Shown here: in pieces, positions 23,191-37,269 of the stretch | Position numbering within the stretch: the stretch's first letter is position 1 | Layout: every line of letters begins with the position of its first letter | NCBI RefSeq assembly: GCF_013409345.1 | Contig: NZ_JACCBB010000001.1 | Coordinates: forward strand, 496,001 to 560,000 | Length of the DNA: 64,000 bases | Direction of reading: 5' to 3' | Origin: Kineococcus aurantiacus | GTDB taxonomy: Bacteria; Actinomycetota; Actinomycetes; Actinomycetales; Kineococcaceae | The notes under the pieces: model-generated | What the model saw: only the letters and a program-made list of their open reading frames with translations | Database searches by the model: none | What the model was told of the DNA's origin: nothing | Translations under genes and position numbers: made by a program

Positions 23191-24408
23191 TCAGGGCCCC
23201 TCCCCCGGCAGCAACCCCAGGAGACCGGCCCACAGGTCCTCCAGCCGGGCCCCCGTGACGGCCAGGATGGCCTGCCCGGTGGGGGTCACCAGCAGCGCCG
23301 CCACGAGGGCCAGGACCCCGGCCAGGACGAGGACGAGGACCTGCGCGTCGGACACCCGCGACCGGTACAGCCGGGAGACGCCCTTGGCGTCGACGAGCTT
23401 GCCGCCCACCCGCAGCCGCGTCAGGAAGGTGCTGGCCATGCCGGAGCGGCCCTTGTCGAGGAACTCCACGAGGGTCACGTGGGTGCCGACGGCGGCGATG
23501 AGCGTGGCGCCCTTGTCGTCGGCGAGCAGCATGGCGACGTCCTCGCTGGTGCCCGTCGCGGGGAAGACGACGGCGTCGATGCCCAGGGACCGGACGCGGT
23601 CCAGGCCCGGCGCGCGGCCGTCGCGGTAGGCGTGGACCACGACCTCGGCGCCGCTGCGCAGCGCGGCGTCGGAGACCGAGTCCATGTCGCCGACGATGAG
23701 GTCGGGTCGCCAGCCGGCCTCCAGGATCGCGTCCGCCCCGCCGTCGACGCCGATGAGCACGGGCTTGTACTCCCGCACGTACGACCGGAGGGTGACGAGG
23801 TCCTCCTTGTAGTGGTAGCCGCGGACCACGATGAGCGCGTGCCGGCCGTCGAGGTCGGTGCGGATGTCGGGGACGCCGACACCGTCCAGGAGCAGCTCGC
23901 GCTCGCGCCGCAGGTACTCCATGGTGTTGGCCGCGAAGGCCTCCAGCTGCAGCGACAGGCCCGCGCGCGCGGTCTCCATGTCGGCCGCGACCAGCTCGGC
24001 GTTCAGCCGGCGACCCCGGCCGACGACGTTCCCGCCGCTGGTGAGGACCTCGTCGTCCAGGACCCCGGTGGCGCCCTCGGCCAGCTGGGTCATGACGTCC
24101 TGCCCGACGTCGTCGAGGACGGGGATGCCGGCCTCGACGAGGATGCCCGGCCCCAGGTTCGGGTAGCGGCCGGACGTGCTGCGCGAGGCGTTGACGACGG
24201 CGGCCGGTGCGCAGGCCACGAGGGCCTCGGCCGAGACGCGGTCGAGGTCGAGGTGGTCGATGACGGCGATGTCGCCGGGTCGCAGGCGCTTGGTCAGCCG
24301 CTTGGTCCGGCGGTCGACCCGCAGGGTGCCGGTCACCGCGCCGGGCTCGGCGGCCCGCGACGTCGCGCCCGTCCCGGCGTCGCCGCGTCCCCACCGACGC
24401 CTGATCAC
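23191..24408 (-). CDS. steA: SteA-type cytokinetic ring protein
   Basis: A 405-residue protein of the SteA family. It opens with a basic region, then RLRPGDIAVIDHLDLDRVSAE and PAAVVNASRSTSGRYPNLGP, the conserved block of this family, followed by a thiamine-pyrophosphokinase-like section (VLIGVDGGADAILEAGWRPD, then VGDMDSVSD). A C-terminal membrane segment (VLVLVLAGVLALVAALLVT) anchors it. In Corynebacterium SteA forms a complex with SteB at the division site and controls RipA-dependent cell separation. GTG 24408 is the start. It lies between recN and mctB as in most Actinomycetes. Confidence 0.88.
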   Translation of the reverse strand: MIRRRWGRGDAGTGATSRAAEPGAVTGTLRVDRRTKRLTKRLRPGDIAVIDHLDLDRVSAEALVACAPAAVVNASRSTSGRYPNLGPGILVEAGIPVLDDVGQDVMTQLAEGATGVLDDEVLTSGGNVVGRGRRLNAELVAADMETARAGLSLQLEAFAANTMEYLRRERELLLDGVGVPDIRTDLDGRHALIVVRGYHYKEDLVTLRSYVREYKPVLIGVDGGADAILEAGWRPDLIVGDMDSVSDAALRSGAEVVVHAYRDGRAPGLDRVRSLGIDAVVFPATGTSEDVAMLLADDKGATLIAAVGTHVTLVEFLDKGRSGMASTFLTRLRVGGKLVDAKGVSRLYRSRVSDAQVLVLVLAGVLALVAALLVTPTGQAILAVTGARLEDLWAGLLGLLPGEGP

Positions 24409-24421
24409 CGTTGGAACTCCC

Positions 24422-26251
24422 TCACCCCTGCGTCCGTCGCCTCCCGCTCCTGCCCGAGGCCGGAGCCGATCGTCCCACGGGCGCGGTGGCGCTCCGCGCC
24501 GCACGCGCCGTCCGCGCCTTCGGGGCCCGCGCGGGCGGCTCGTCCTGCACCGCTTCTGCACGCGAGGACCTCAGGAGCTCCTCGGCGTGGGCCCGCTCGG
24601 TGCCCGACCCCCGTCCGGACAGCATGCGCGCCAGCTCGCTCACCCGGCCCTCGTCGTCCAGCGCCACGACGCCGGACTCGGTGACGCTGCCGTCGTCGGT
24701 CTTGACGACCGTCAGGTGGGTGTCGGCGAAGGCGGCGACCTGGGCGAGGTGGGTGACCACGACGACCTGGGTGGTGCGGGCCAGCCGGGCCAGCCGGCGG
24801 CCGATCTCGACCGCGGCGCGACCGCCGACCCCCGCGTCGACCTCGTCGAAGACCATGGTGGGCACCGGGTCGGCCCCGGCCAGGACGACCTCCAGGGCCA
24901 GCATGACGCGCGACAGCTCACCGCCGGAGGCCCCGCGCGCCAGCGGCCGCGGTGCCGCGCCGGAGTGGGCGGCCAGCAGCAGCTCCACGCCGTCGCAGCC
25001 GGCCGGGCCCAGGTCGTGCCCCGTGCGGACGGCGACCTCCACGCGGGCGCTGGGCATGGCCAGCGCCGCCAGCTCGGCGGCCACCCGCTCCTCCAGCGCG
25101 ACCGCGCTGGCCGTCCGCGCCGCCGTCATCCGGCCCGCGAGGGAGCGCAGGTCGCGCTCGAGCTCGTCGCGCTCCTTCGCCAGGGCGTCCAGCCGGCCGT
25201 CGTCGTCGAGGTCCAGCAGGCGCTCGGCCGCCTCCTGCGCCCAGCGCAGCACCCCCGCCACGCCCTCGGAGAGGTCCTCGGCGTGGCGGCGGACCAGGGT
25301 GTTCAGCTGGGCGCGTCGTTCCTCGACGACCTGCAGCCGGAGGGGGTCGGCCTCCAGGGACTGCGCGTAGGCCGCGATCTCGGTGGACAGGTCCGCGAGC
25401 AGGTAGGAGACCTCCTCGGCGCGCGCGGCGAGCCCGGCCAGCGTCGCGTCGTGCTCGCCGGCCTGCGTCAGCGCGCGGCGGGCGGCGTCGACGCGGGTGT
25501 CGGCCCCGTCGTCCCCGATCCCGTCCTCACCAGCGCCGGTGAGCGCCTCGTGCGCCGTCGCGGCGGCCGTGCGCAGCACCTCGACGTGCGCCAGCCGCGA
25601 CGCCTCCTCGCGCAGGGCGGTGTCCTCGTCGGGCTGGGGGTCGACGCGCTCGATCTCGGCGAGACCCAGCCGCAGGAGCTCGGCCTCCCGGGCCCGCTCG
25701 GCGGTGTGCCCGGCGACGTGGTCGTGCTCGTCGCTGACCGCCCGCCAGCGCGCGTGCAGACCCCGGTAGGTCGTCAGGTCGTCGGTGACGACGGACCCGG
25801 CGAAGGCGTCGAGGACCCTCAGCTGCTGGGCCGCCGAGCGCAGCCGGAGCTGGTCGGTCTGCCCGTGGACGGCGATGAGGTGCTCGGACAGCTCGGCCAG
25901 CACGCCCACGGGGGCGCCGCGCCCGCCGACGTGGGCCCGGCTGCGACCGCCGGCCGACAGGGTGCGGGCCAGCAGCAGGGATCCCTCGTCGAGGTCGCCG
26001 CCGGCCTCGCGGGCGCGGGCCGCGACCGGGCCGTCGTCGGGGACCTGCACGCGGCCCTCGACGACCGCGGTGTCGTCCCCGGCCCGCACGGCGCCGGCGT
26101 CGGCGCGCTCGCCCATGAGCAGGTTCAACCCCGTGACGACCATCGTCTTGCCGGCCCCGGTCTCGCCCGTGATGACCGTCAGGCCCGGGCCCAGCGGGAG
26201 CCGGGCGTCGCGGATGACGCCGAGGGAACGGATGTGGATCTCCTCGATCAC
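24422..26251 (-). CDS. recN: DNA repair protein RecN
   Basis: A 609-residue SMC-like ATPase that acts in double-strand break repair. The N-terminal Walker A is GETGAGKT at 29-36, followed by a long coiled-coil middle (residues about 160-370) and a C-terminal half with the ABC signature RGASGGELSRVMLALE and Walker B TMVFDEVDAGVGG. It starts at GTG 26251, overlapping the NAD kinase stop. The C-terminus has an extra basic, low-complexity tail of about 35 residues, longer than in most relatives. Confidence 0.95.
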   Translation of the reverse strand: MIEEIHIRSLGVIRDARLPLGPGLTVITGETGAGKTMVVTGLNLLMGERADAGAVRAGDDTAVVEGRVQVPDDGPVAARAREAGGDLDEGSLLLARTLSAGGRSRAHVGGRGAPVGVLAELSEHLIAVHGQTDQLRLRSAAQQLRVLDAFAGSVVTDDLTTYRGLHARWRAVSDEHDHVAGHTAERAREAELLRLGLAEIERVDPQPDEDTALREEASRLAHVEVLRTAAATAHEALTGAGEDGIGDDGADTRVDAARRALTQAGEHDATLAGLAARAEEVSYLLADLSTEIAAYAQSLEADPLRLQVVEERRAQLNTLVRRHAEDLSEGVAGVLRWAQEAAERLLDLDDDGRLDALAKERDELERDLRSLAGRMTAARTASAVALEERVAAELAALAMPSARVEVAVRTGHDLGPAGCDGVELLLAAHSGAAPRPLARGASGGELSRVMLALEVVLAGADPVPTMVFDEVDAGVGGRAAVEIGRRLARLARTTQVVVVTHLAQVAAFADTHLTVVKTDDGSVTESGVVALDDEGRVSELARMLSGRGSGTERAHAEELLRSSRAEAVQDEPPARAPKARTARAARSATAPVGRSAPASGRSGRRRTQG

Positions 26252-27174
26252 ACGAGCCCCCCGTCCGTCGAGCGCGGGCCGCGCCAGCCGGCGACCGGCA
26301 GGCCGAACTTGGCGACCAGCCGGTCGGTGAAGATCCCCGTGCTCAGCCGGGCCAGCCGGACGGTCTGGTCCGAGCGCCGCACTTCGACCCGGGCCCCCGC
26401 CGGGGCGGTGAAGGTGCGCCGGCCGTCGCACCACAGCACCCCGCCGTCCCCCAGGCCGGACAGGACCTCGACGCCCACGACCGACGTGGGCGCGATGACC
26501 AGCGGCCGCGCGAACAGGGCGTGCGCGCTGATCGGCACCACGAGCAGCGCCTCGACCTCGGGCCAGACGACCGGGCCACCGGCGGAGAAGGCGTAGGCCG
26601 TCGACCCCGTCGGCGTCGCGGCGATGACGCCGTCCCCGCCGAACGAGCTCAGCGGCCGTCCGTCGACGTCGACGACCAGCTCGAGCATCCGCTCGCGGTT
26701 CGCCTTCTCGACGGAGACCTCGTTGACGGCCCACGACGAGGCGACGACCTGCCCGTCGACGACGACCTGCACGTCGAGCGTCATGCGTTCCTCGACGCGG
26801 TAGTCCCCCGCCACGACGCGGGCGACCGTGCCGACGATCTCCTCGCGCTCGGCCTCGGCGAGGAAGCCGACGTGCCCCAGGTTCACCCCGAGCAGCGGGG
26901 TGTCGCTACCGCGCACGAGCTCGGCGGCGCGCAGGATCGTGCCGTCCCCCCCGAGGACGATGACCAGCTCGGCGTCGTCGACGGCGCCCTCGAGGTCGCA
27001 CTCGACGACGAGGGCGCGGTCGGCGACGCTCAGGGCCGCCGCCTCCTCGGGTGTCATGATCGTCCGCACGCCGGCCTCGTGGAAGCGGTGCACGACCTTG
27101 GTGAGGGCCTGCAGCGCCTGGGGGCGGCCGGTGTGAGCCAGGACCAGCACGCTGCGTGGCGCGTCGGCGCTCAC
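26248..27174 (-). CDS. nadK: NAD kinase
   Basis: A 308-residue ATP/polyphosphate-NAD kinase. The family motif GGDGTILRAA lies near residue 80, with GVNLGHVGFLAEAE after it and the C-terminal NEVSVEKANRERMLEL and ATPTGSTAYAFSAGGPV blocks that form the NAD pocket. It produces NADP for biosynthesis and redox defence. GTG 27174 overlaps the TlyA stop as GTGA and its own stop overlaps recN, matching the mycobacterial tlyA-ppnK-recN order. Confidence 0.95.
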   Translation of the reverse strand: MSADAPRSVLVLAHTGRPQALQALTKVVHRFHEAGVRTIMTPEEAAALSVADRALVVECDLEGAVDDAELVIVLGGDGTILRAAELVRGSDTPLLGVNLGHVGFLAEAEREEIVGTVARVVAGDYRVEERMTLDVQVVVDGQVVASSWAVNEVSVEKANRERMLELVVDVDGRPLSSFGGDGVIAATPTGSTAYAFSAGGPVVWPEVEALLVVPISAHALFARPLVIAPTSVVGVEVLSGLGDGGVLWCDGRRTFTAPAGARVEVRRSDQTVRLARLSTGIFTDRLVAKFGLPVAGWRGPRSTDGGLV

Positions 27175-27983
27175 GACAGCCCCGCCTGCGGTCCCTCGGC
27201 GATGGCCCGGCCGAGGTCGTCCTCGGACAGCGCGGGGGCACCGGCGGTCAGGTGCAGGAAGTACTCCACGTTCCCGCTGGGCCCGGGCAGGGGGCTCGCG
27301 GCGACCCCGAGGACCCCGAGCCCCGCCGCGGACGCGGCGTCGGCGACGGTCCGCACGGCCCCGGCGCGCAGGTCGGCGCTGCGCACGACGCCACCGGCGC
27401 CGAGGGCCTCCCGGCCGACCTCGAACTGCGGTTTGACCATGAGGACGTGCTCGGCGTCGGTGGCCGCGCACCGCACGAACGCCGGCAGCACCAGGGTCAG
27501 GGAGATGAACGACAGGTCCGCCACGACGAGGGTGGGCGCCGGTGCGACCTGGTCCGGCTCCAGGGTGCGCACGTTGGTGCGCTCCAGCACCGTCACCCGC
27601 TCGTCGGTGCGCAGCGACCAGGCCATCTGCCCGTAGCCGACGTCGACCGCCACGACGTGCCCCGCTCCCCGGCGCAGCAGGACGTCCGTGAAGCCGCCGG
27701 TGCTGGCACCGGCGTCCAGGCAGCGTCGGCCGGTGACGTCGACGCCGAAAGCGTCGAGCGCGCCGATGAGCTTGTGGGCGCCGCGCGAGACGTACTCGTC
27801 CTGCCCACCGGCGTCGTCGACGACGATGGCCGCGGCGAGGTCGACCTGGGTCGCGGGTTTGGTGGCGGCCGAGCCGGCGATCCGGACGCGCCCGGCGGCC
27901 ACCAGCTCGGAGGCGTGCTCCCGCGAGCGCGCAAGTCCCCGGCGGACCAGTTCGGCGTCCAGGCGCATCCTGCGTGCGGCCAC
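27171..27983 (-). CDS. tlyA: TlyA-type rRNA 2'-O-methyltransferase
   Basis: A 270-residue protein with an N-terminal S4 RNA-binding domain (RLDAELVRRGLARSREHASE) and a Rossmann methyltransferase domain with the SAM loop CLDAGASTGGFTDVLLRRGA. TlyA methylates 16S and 23S rRNA riboses and its loss gives capreomycin resistance in mycobacteria. I start at GTG 27983; the Met five residues on (27968) is an alternative. The upstream small gene ends 2 bp before this start. The hemolysin label sometimes used for the family is not supported by the motifs. Confidence 0.92.
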   Translation of the reverse strand: MAARRMRLDAELVRRGLARSREHASELVAAGRVRIAGSAATKPATQVDLAAAIVVDDAGGQDEYVSRGAHKLIGALDAFGVDVTGRRCLDAGASTGGFTDVLLRRGAGHVVAVDVGYGQMAWSLRTDERVTVLERTNVRTLEPDQVAPAPTLVVADLSFISLTLVLPAFVRCAATDAEHVLMVKPQFEVGREALGAGGVVRSADLRAGAVRTVADAASAAGLGVLGVAASPLPGPSGNVEYFLHLTAGAPALSEDDLGRAIAEGPQAGLS

Positions 27984-27984
27984 G

Positions 27985-28191
27985 TCAGCCCTCCGCGCCG
28001 GCCAGGCGCTCACGCAGTGCCCGGTCGACCGCGGCGTAGACCTCGACGTGCTCGTGGACGCCGACGGCGTCCAGGCCGTCGAGCCGGGCCAGGGCAGCGG
28101 CGAGCGCACCGTCCGGGCCGGGGTCGTGCTGCCCGCTGGAGGGGGGACCGCCCGGTGCGGGCTGGCCGACGTCGTTCGTCACGGGCGTCAC
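27985..28191 (-). CDS. Small conserved actinobacterial protein upstream of tlyA
   Basis: A 68-residue protein with a disordered Pro/Gly N-terminus and a helical C-terminal half (LAAALARLDGLDAVGVHEHV, then YAAVDRALRERLAG). Short proteins with this helical tail are common between the HAD phosphatase and tlyA in Actinomycetes (general knowledge). Function unknown. GTG 28191 is chosen over the far GTG/ATG at 28230 because the extra N-terminus is unlike the rest. Its stop lies 2 bp before tlyA, so they are co-transcribed. Confidence 0.65.
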   Translation of the reverse strand: MTPVTNDVGQPAPGGPPSSGQHDPGPDGALAAALARLDGLDAVGVHEHVEVYAAVDRALRERLAGAEG

Positions 28192-28283
28192 GCTACAAGC
28201 CCTCGCGGACAGCGCCCGCGCACCGTCCACCGCCGCGCGGTCGACGTGCCCATCGAGTCCCCGTCACGTGCCCACCGCGGACC

Positions 28284-29354
28284 TCAGCCCGGGCGACGGA
28301 GACTGTCCGTCACGGTGCGGACGCCAGCCGTCAGGTCGTCGCCGGTGAGGGCGTGGCCGTCGTCGGCGGCCGCCCACACCGCGACGGCGGCGGCCCGCAG
28401 GACGTCCAGCCCGTCCGGGCCCGCCTCGCCCCCCGGCACCCGCAGCCCGTGGGGGTCGACGGTGACCTCGGCGCCGCGGCAGCTCGCCGACACCGTGTCC
28501 TGCTCCCGGACCACCGCGACGCCGGGGTGGACGTCGGCGAGCGACCGCAGGTCGTGTCCGACGTGGGTGGGTCGCTCGTGCGGGGCGGCCGCGAGGAGTT
28601 CGCGCACGCCCGTGACACCGGTCAGGACCAGCAGTCCTGCGAGCCCGGCCGTGCGGGCGCCCTGCAGGTCGGTGTCGAGCCGGTCCCCGACGACGAGGGC
28701 GCGCTGCGCCCCGAGCCGTTGCACGGCGGCGTCGAACAACGCCCGCTCCGGCTTGCCGCACACGACATCCGGCCCGCGGCCCGCGGCCCGGGCGACGAGG
28801 TCGACGAGCAGGCCGTTGCCGGGGGCCGGGCCGCCGGGGGTCGGCACGGTGGCGTCCAGGTTCGTCGCGATCCACGGCAGACCGGCGCGGACGGCGTGCG
28901 TGGCCTCGGCCAGGTCGCGCCAGCCCAGGTCGGGTGAGAAGCCCTGCACGACGGCCACCGCCTCGTGCCGCTCGTGCGTGGGGCGCAACCCCACGTCCTC
29001 GAGGGCGACCCGCAGCCCCGTGGTCCCCACGAGCAGGACCGGCGACCCCGCGGGCAAGCGCCCGGCGAGGTGGTCGGCGGCGGCCTGCGCGGAGTTGACG
29101 ACGTCCTCGTCGGCCGCCGGGACGTCGAGCTCACGCAGGTGCGCGGCGACGGTCTCCGGCGGGCGGGAGGCGTTGTTGGTGATGAAGCCGAGACGGCGAC
29201 CGGCCCGCACGGCACCGCGCAGGGCCTCGGCCGCGTGCGGGACGGCGTCCGGGCCGACGTAGACGACACCGTCCAGGTCCAGCAGGAGGACGTCGTGCTG
29301 GTCCAGCAACGTCCCGTCCGTCGGGCGGAGGCTGATCTCGATCGTGTTGCTCAC
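28284..29354 (-). CDS. HAD-IIA family phosphatase
   Basis: A 356-residue HAD hydrolase. The nucleophile motif DVLLLDLDGVVYVG lies near residue 20, motif II in GFITNNASRP, and the C2 cap and the motif III/IV section CGKPERALFDAA and ALVVGDRLDTDLQGA follow. This is the NagD/phosphoglycolate-phosphatase-like IIA class, with a C-terminal extension of about 80 residues of alpha/beta sequence. Substrate unknown; sugar phosphates or glycerol 3-phosphate are usual. GTG 29354 overlaps the TPR gene stop. Confidence 0.85.
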   Translation of the reverse strand: MSNTIEISLRPTDGTLLDQHDVLLLDLDGVVYVGPDAVPHAAEALRGAVRAGRRLGFITNNASRPPETVAAHLRELDVPAADEDVVNSAQAAADHLAGRLPAGSPVLLVGTTGLRVALEDVGLRPTHERHEAVAVVQGFSPDLGWRDLAEATHAVRAGLPWIATNLDATVPTPGGPAPGNGLLVDLVARAAGRGPDVVCGKPERALFDAAVQRLGAQRALVVGDRLDTDLQGARTAGLAGLLVLTGVTGVRELLAAAPHERPTHVGHDLRSLADVHPGVAVVREQDTVSASCRGAEVTVDPHGLRVPGGEAGPDGLDVLRAAAVAVWAAADDGHALTGDDLTAGVRTVTDSLRRPG

Positions 29355-29767
29355 GAACTCCCCGGGCTCTGCCGCGCACGCAGGGTGGCGCGGACCTGTC
29401 GCAGTCGGTCGGCGTACTCGGGACGGTCGGGGCGCATGGCGTGCGCCATCGCCAGGTGTTCGGCCGCGAGGCCGAACCGTCCCAGCCGGCTGAGGCTGAG
29501 CCCCAGACCGAAGTGAGCGTAGTCGTCGGCCGGTCGGGCGTCGGCCAGGCGCCGGAACGACTCCGCTGCTCCGGCGACGTCCCCCGAGTCGTACTGCGCC
29601 CGGGCGAGGGCCTCCAGCACGACCGTCGACCCCGGCTCCTCCTGCCAGGCCCGGGACAGCAGGACCGCGGCGGCCGCGGCCTCACCGGCGGCGAGCAGGG
29701 CCAGGCCGCGCTGGAGCCACTCGTAGGTGCTGCCGGCGGGCCGCCGGCTCTCGCCTGCTCCTGACAC
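29351..29767 (-). CDS. Small TPR-repeat protein
   Basis: A 138-residue helical protein with about three tetratricopeptide-like units: YEWLQRGLALLAAGEAAAAA, then ALARAQYDSGDVAGAAESFR and YAHFGLGLSLSRLGRFGLAA. TPR proteins act as protein-binding scaffolds. It starts at GTG 29767 and its stop overlaps the HAD gene, so it heads the HAD-tlyA-nadK-recN transcription unit. A divergent gene begins 72 bp away, so promoters for both directions must lie in 29768-29839. Confidence 0.78.
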   Translation of the reverse strand: MSGAGESRRPAGSTYEWLQRGLALLAAGEAAAAAVLLSRAWQEEPGSTVVLEALARAQYDSGDVAGAAESFRRLADARPADDYAHFGLGLSLSRLGRFGLAAEHLAMAHAMRPDRPEYADRLRQVRATLRARQSPGSS

Positions 29768-29839
29768 GGGGCTGCCGCCTCTCGCTGCGGGTGGGTGCCG
29801 ACGGCTCGGTCGGCCGTCGTCGCTGTCGTCGACCGTAGG

Positions 29840-31048
29840 ATGCGACGGGTGGAGGACCTACGCACGGGGACGCGCGCCGTGCCCGGCTCGCCGGTGGGGA
29901 CGTCCTCCCCGAGCGGACCCCTGCTGCACCCCTTCGGCGGGCTGCGTTACGCGCAGCGGGTCACCGGCCCGCTGTGGCGACTGCTCGCTCCGCCCCATAC
30001 CGAGATCGACAAGGCCCGCCGGGCCGACCTCCTCGCCTCGTCGCCGTACGTCGTCACGCACCTGGAGCGCCCGGAGTACGGACACGACACCCGGCAGCGG
30101 GAGGTGAACCGGTGGTTGGAGGCCGGCGCCCTCGAGCAAGACGCCCCGGGCCTGTACGTCGTCCGCCAGCACGGGACGACGGGGACCCGTCACTTCCTGG
30201 TGGGTGCCCTCGAGGTGCTGCCCCACGACCCGCGCGTGCGCCCGCACGAGGGCGTGTTCGAGCAGGCGGTGGACGCGCGCCTGGAGCGGCTCGAGCGGAC
30301 GGGAGTCGACTCCGAGCCCGTCCTGCTGGTCGACAGCGATCCGTGGCCGCTGGAGTGGAGACACCCGGAGCACGTGGGGCAGCTGCTCTCCAGCGCGTTC
30401 GACCAGGACGGGAACCCTCTGCTCGAGGTGTGGCAGCTGCGCGATCCCGACGTCGTGCGCGCCCTGGCCCGGGCGTCGGCGAAGCACCGCTTCCTCATCG
30501 CCGACGGTCACCACCGTCACGCCGCCGTGCAGCGGTCAGCGGTGCGTCGCGGCCGCGCTGAACGACTGCTGGTCGCGGTGGCCGACGACACCACCGAGCC
30601 AGTGGACCTGCAACCGCTGCACCGGGTCCTGCCCCGGGAGGCCGCCGAACGCGTCGTGGAGCGGGCGCACCACCGTCGGCCGGTGCTTCTGACCACCGTC
30701 GAGGACATCGCGCGGGTCGCCGGCGGTCTGCCTCCTGACCAAGCCCTCGTCCTGCTCCCCGACCGTGCGGTGGTCGTGGAAGGAGCGCCCACCACCGGTC
30801 CAGCGGTGGGGAGCGGAGCGTGGGTGGACGACGCGGTGCGCGCCGGGGGCACCGCCGCCGAGGACGTGCGGTACCTGCGGGAGCTCTCTGAGGTACGGGC
30901 CGCGGTGGGCGATCGGGCGGCCATCCTGCTGCCCCGCACGGACCTCGCTGCTCTGCAGGTCCTCGTGCGTGAGGGCCGCCTCCTGGGGAGGAAGACGACG
31001 TCCTTCCGCCCCAAGCCGCTGGCCGGGGCCGTCCTGCGTCTGCGCTGA
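29840..31048 (+). CDS. DUF1015 family protein
   Basis: A 402-residue protein whose conserved blocks match the DUF1015 family: HPFGGLRYAQRVTGPLWRLL with PPHTEID near the N-terminus, then HRFLIADGHHRHAAV around residue 220 with its His cluster, and the C-terminal KTTSFRPKPL. The His-rich ADGHHR and RPKP ends are the family hallmarks; the biochemical role is not established and some members are described as kinase-like or serine-metabolism associated. I use ATG 29840 because the leader upstream is not family-like. It is the only plus-strand core gene in this part and its stop is 47 bp before the rRNA terminator hairpin. Confidence 0.8.
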   Translation: MRRVEDLRTGTRAVPGSPVGTSSPSGPLLHPFGGLRYAQRVTGPLWRLLAPPHTEIDKARRADLLASSPYVVTHLERPEYGHDTRQREVNRWLEAGALEQDAPGLYVVRQHGTTGTRHFLVGALEVLPHDPRVRPHEGVFEQAVDARLERLERTGVDSEPVLLVDSDPWPLEWRHPEHVGQLLSSAFDQDGNPLLEVWQLRDPDVVRALARASAKHRFLIADGHHRHAAVQRSAVRRGRAERLLVAVADDTTEPVDLQPLHRVLPREAAERVVERAHHRRPVLLTTVEDIARVAGGLPPDQALVLLPDRAVVVEGAPTTGPAVGSGAWVDDAVRAGGTAAEDVRYLRELSEVRAAVGDRAAILLPRTDLAALQVLVREGRLLGRKTTSFRPKPLAGAVLRLR

Positions 31049-31094
31049 CGACCAGCGCCTACAAGGCGCACGACCGGTGCCAGGTGGACGCAGA

Positions 31095-31146
31095 AGAGGG
31101 GAAGCCCCGTCCGCACGCTTGACGCGTACAGAGGAACTTCCCCTCT
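31095..31146 (-). terminator. rRNA operon terminator
   Basis: AGAGGGGAAG (31095-31104) pairs with CTTCCCCTCT (31137-31146) around a 32-nt interior that can fold further. It lies 22 bp beyond the 5S gene and can also serve the converging DUF1015 gene. Confidence 0.6.
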
Positions 31147-31167
31147 CCATCTCACTGCGAAGAGTGA

Positions 31168-31284
31168 GTGGCCGGCGGTGACCTACTCTCCCACCCAGTC
31201 TCCCGAGCAGTACCATCGGCGCTGGTGGGCTTAGCTTCCGGGTTCGGAATGAGACCGGGCGTTTCCCCACCGCTATGACCACCG
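31168..31284 (-). rRNA. rrf: 5S ribosomal RNA
   Basis: The minus-strand sequence shows the 5S pattern: the 5' GTGGTCATAGCGG end pairs with the 3' GGCCAC end, and between them are the conserved CCCGGTCTCATTCCGAACCC and GAAGCTAAGCCC segments. Ends are set by the terminal helix and may be off by a few bases. Length about 117 nt, usual for 5S. Confidence 0.93.
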
Positions 31285-31511
31285 GACCACACAGGCCAGG
31301 ATCCAAACCACCCCACCACCACACACGAGCACGCCTGCGCATGCACCACGAGTGGCGGTGGGCGGGTTCTCTCCCGAGAACCACACAATGGACGCGAACA
31401 CTCAAGCAGCAACTGCTCATCAAAGCATCAAGATTGTTTGCACTCTCCACCCACACCATCACCCACCACACCAATCCTTACGACTGGCCCTGATGGTGGC
31501 TGGTGCGTGGT

Positions 31512-36793
<5,282 letters not shown>

Positions 36794-37000
36794 AAACCAT
36801 CCGCAACCACCCAAACCGGCCCGAAGACCAGCCAAGCAGCCACGTAGATCATTTCACTTCATAGTCGACCCTTGGACTCGAAACTCCACCCCCCACTGGC
36901 GTGAAAGAGGCGGAGGTCAATCCCAAAGGAATCCCCGATCCCCACCCACACAGGAGCGAGAACCATTGGGGGTTAATGCATTGGCATCAACATTTATGGC

Positions 37001-37020
37001 ACACTGTTGAGTTCTCAAGA
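37001..37020 (-). promoter_or_regulatory. Conserved 16S leader element
   Basis: CACACTGTTGAGTTCTCAAG on the plus strand (its complement in the transcript). The near copy in the 16S-23S spacer suggests pairing or Nus-factor binding in precursor processing or antitermination. Such an element is common in actinobacterial rRNA leaders. Confidence 0.55.
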
Positions 37021-37084
37021 ACCGGACGCACCCACCCCGAACCGACCCCCACACGAGGGCCAGCGGAAGAGGGGCAACTTTCCC

Positions 37085-37114
37085 ACCTTAACCAGACACC
37101 AGGCCAAACTGCAA
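37085..37114 (-). promoter_or_regulatory. rRNA operon promoter
   Basis: On the minus strand TTGCAG (37109-37114) and TAAGGT (37085-37090) are 18 bp apart, a good sigma-70-type -35/-10 pair about 290 bp upstream of 16S. The 36,794-37,269 interval otherwise holds the leader element and the tyrS terminator and no gene. Additional promoters may exist. Confidence 0.55.
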
Positions 37115-37223
37115 CCCAGCCCCGATCGAGGCTTCCGGCGCCACCCCACCAGACGCGGTCCACCCCAGCTCGTGAGCTTCAGGTTTTCCGCCCCGCCGGG
37201 GCGACATGAAGAACAGTACGTGG

Positions 37224-37261
37224 CCGCCGGGGCACGAGGCAAATCGATCATGCCCCGGCGG
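37224..37261 (-). terminator. tyrS terminator
   Basis: CCGCCGGGGCA (37224-37234) pairs with TGCCCCGGCGG (37251-37261) around 16 nt, 8 bp past the tyrS stop. It separates the tyrS transcript from the rRNA promoter. Confidence 0.75.
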
Positions 37262-37269
37262 CGGATCGC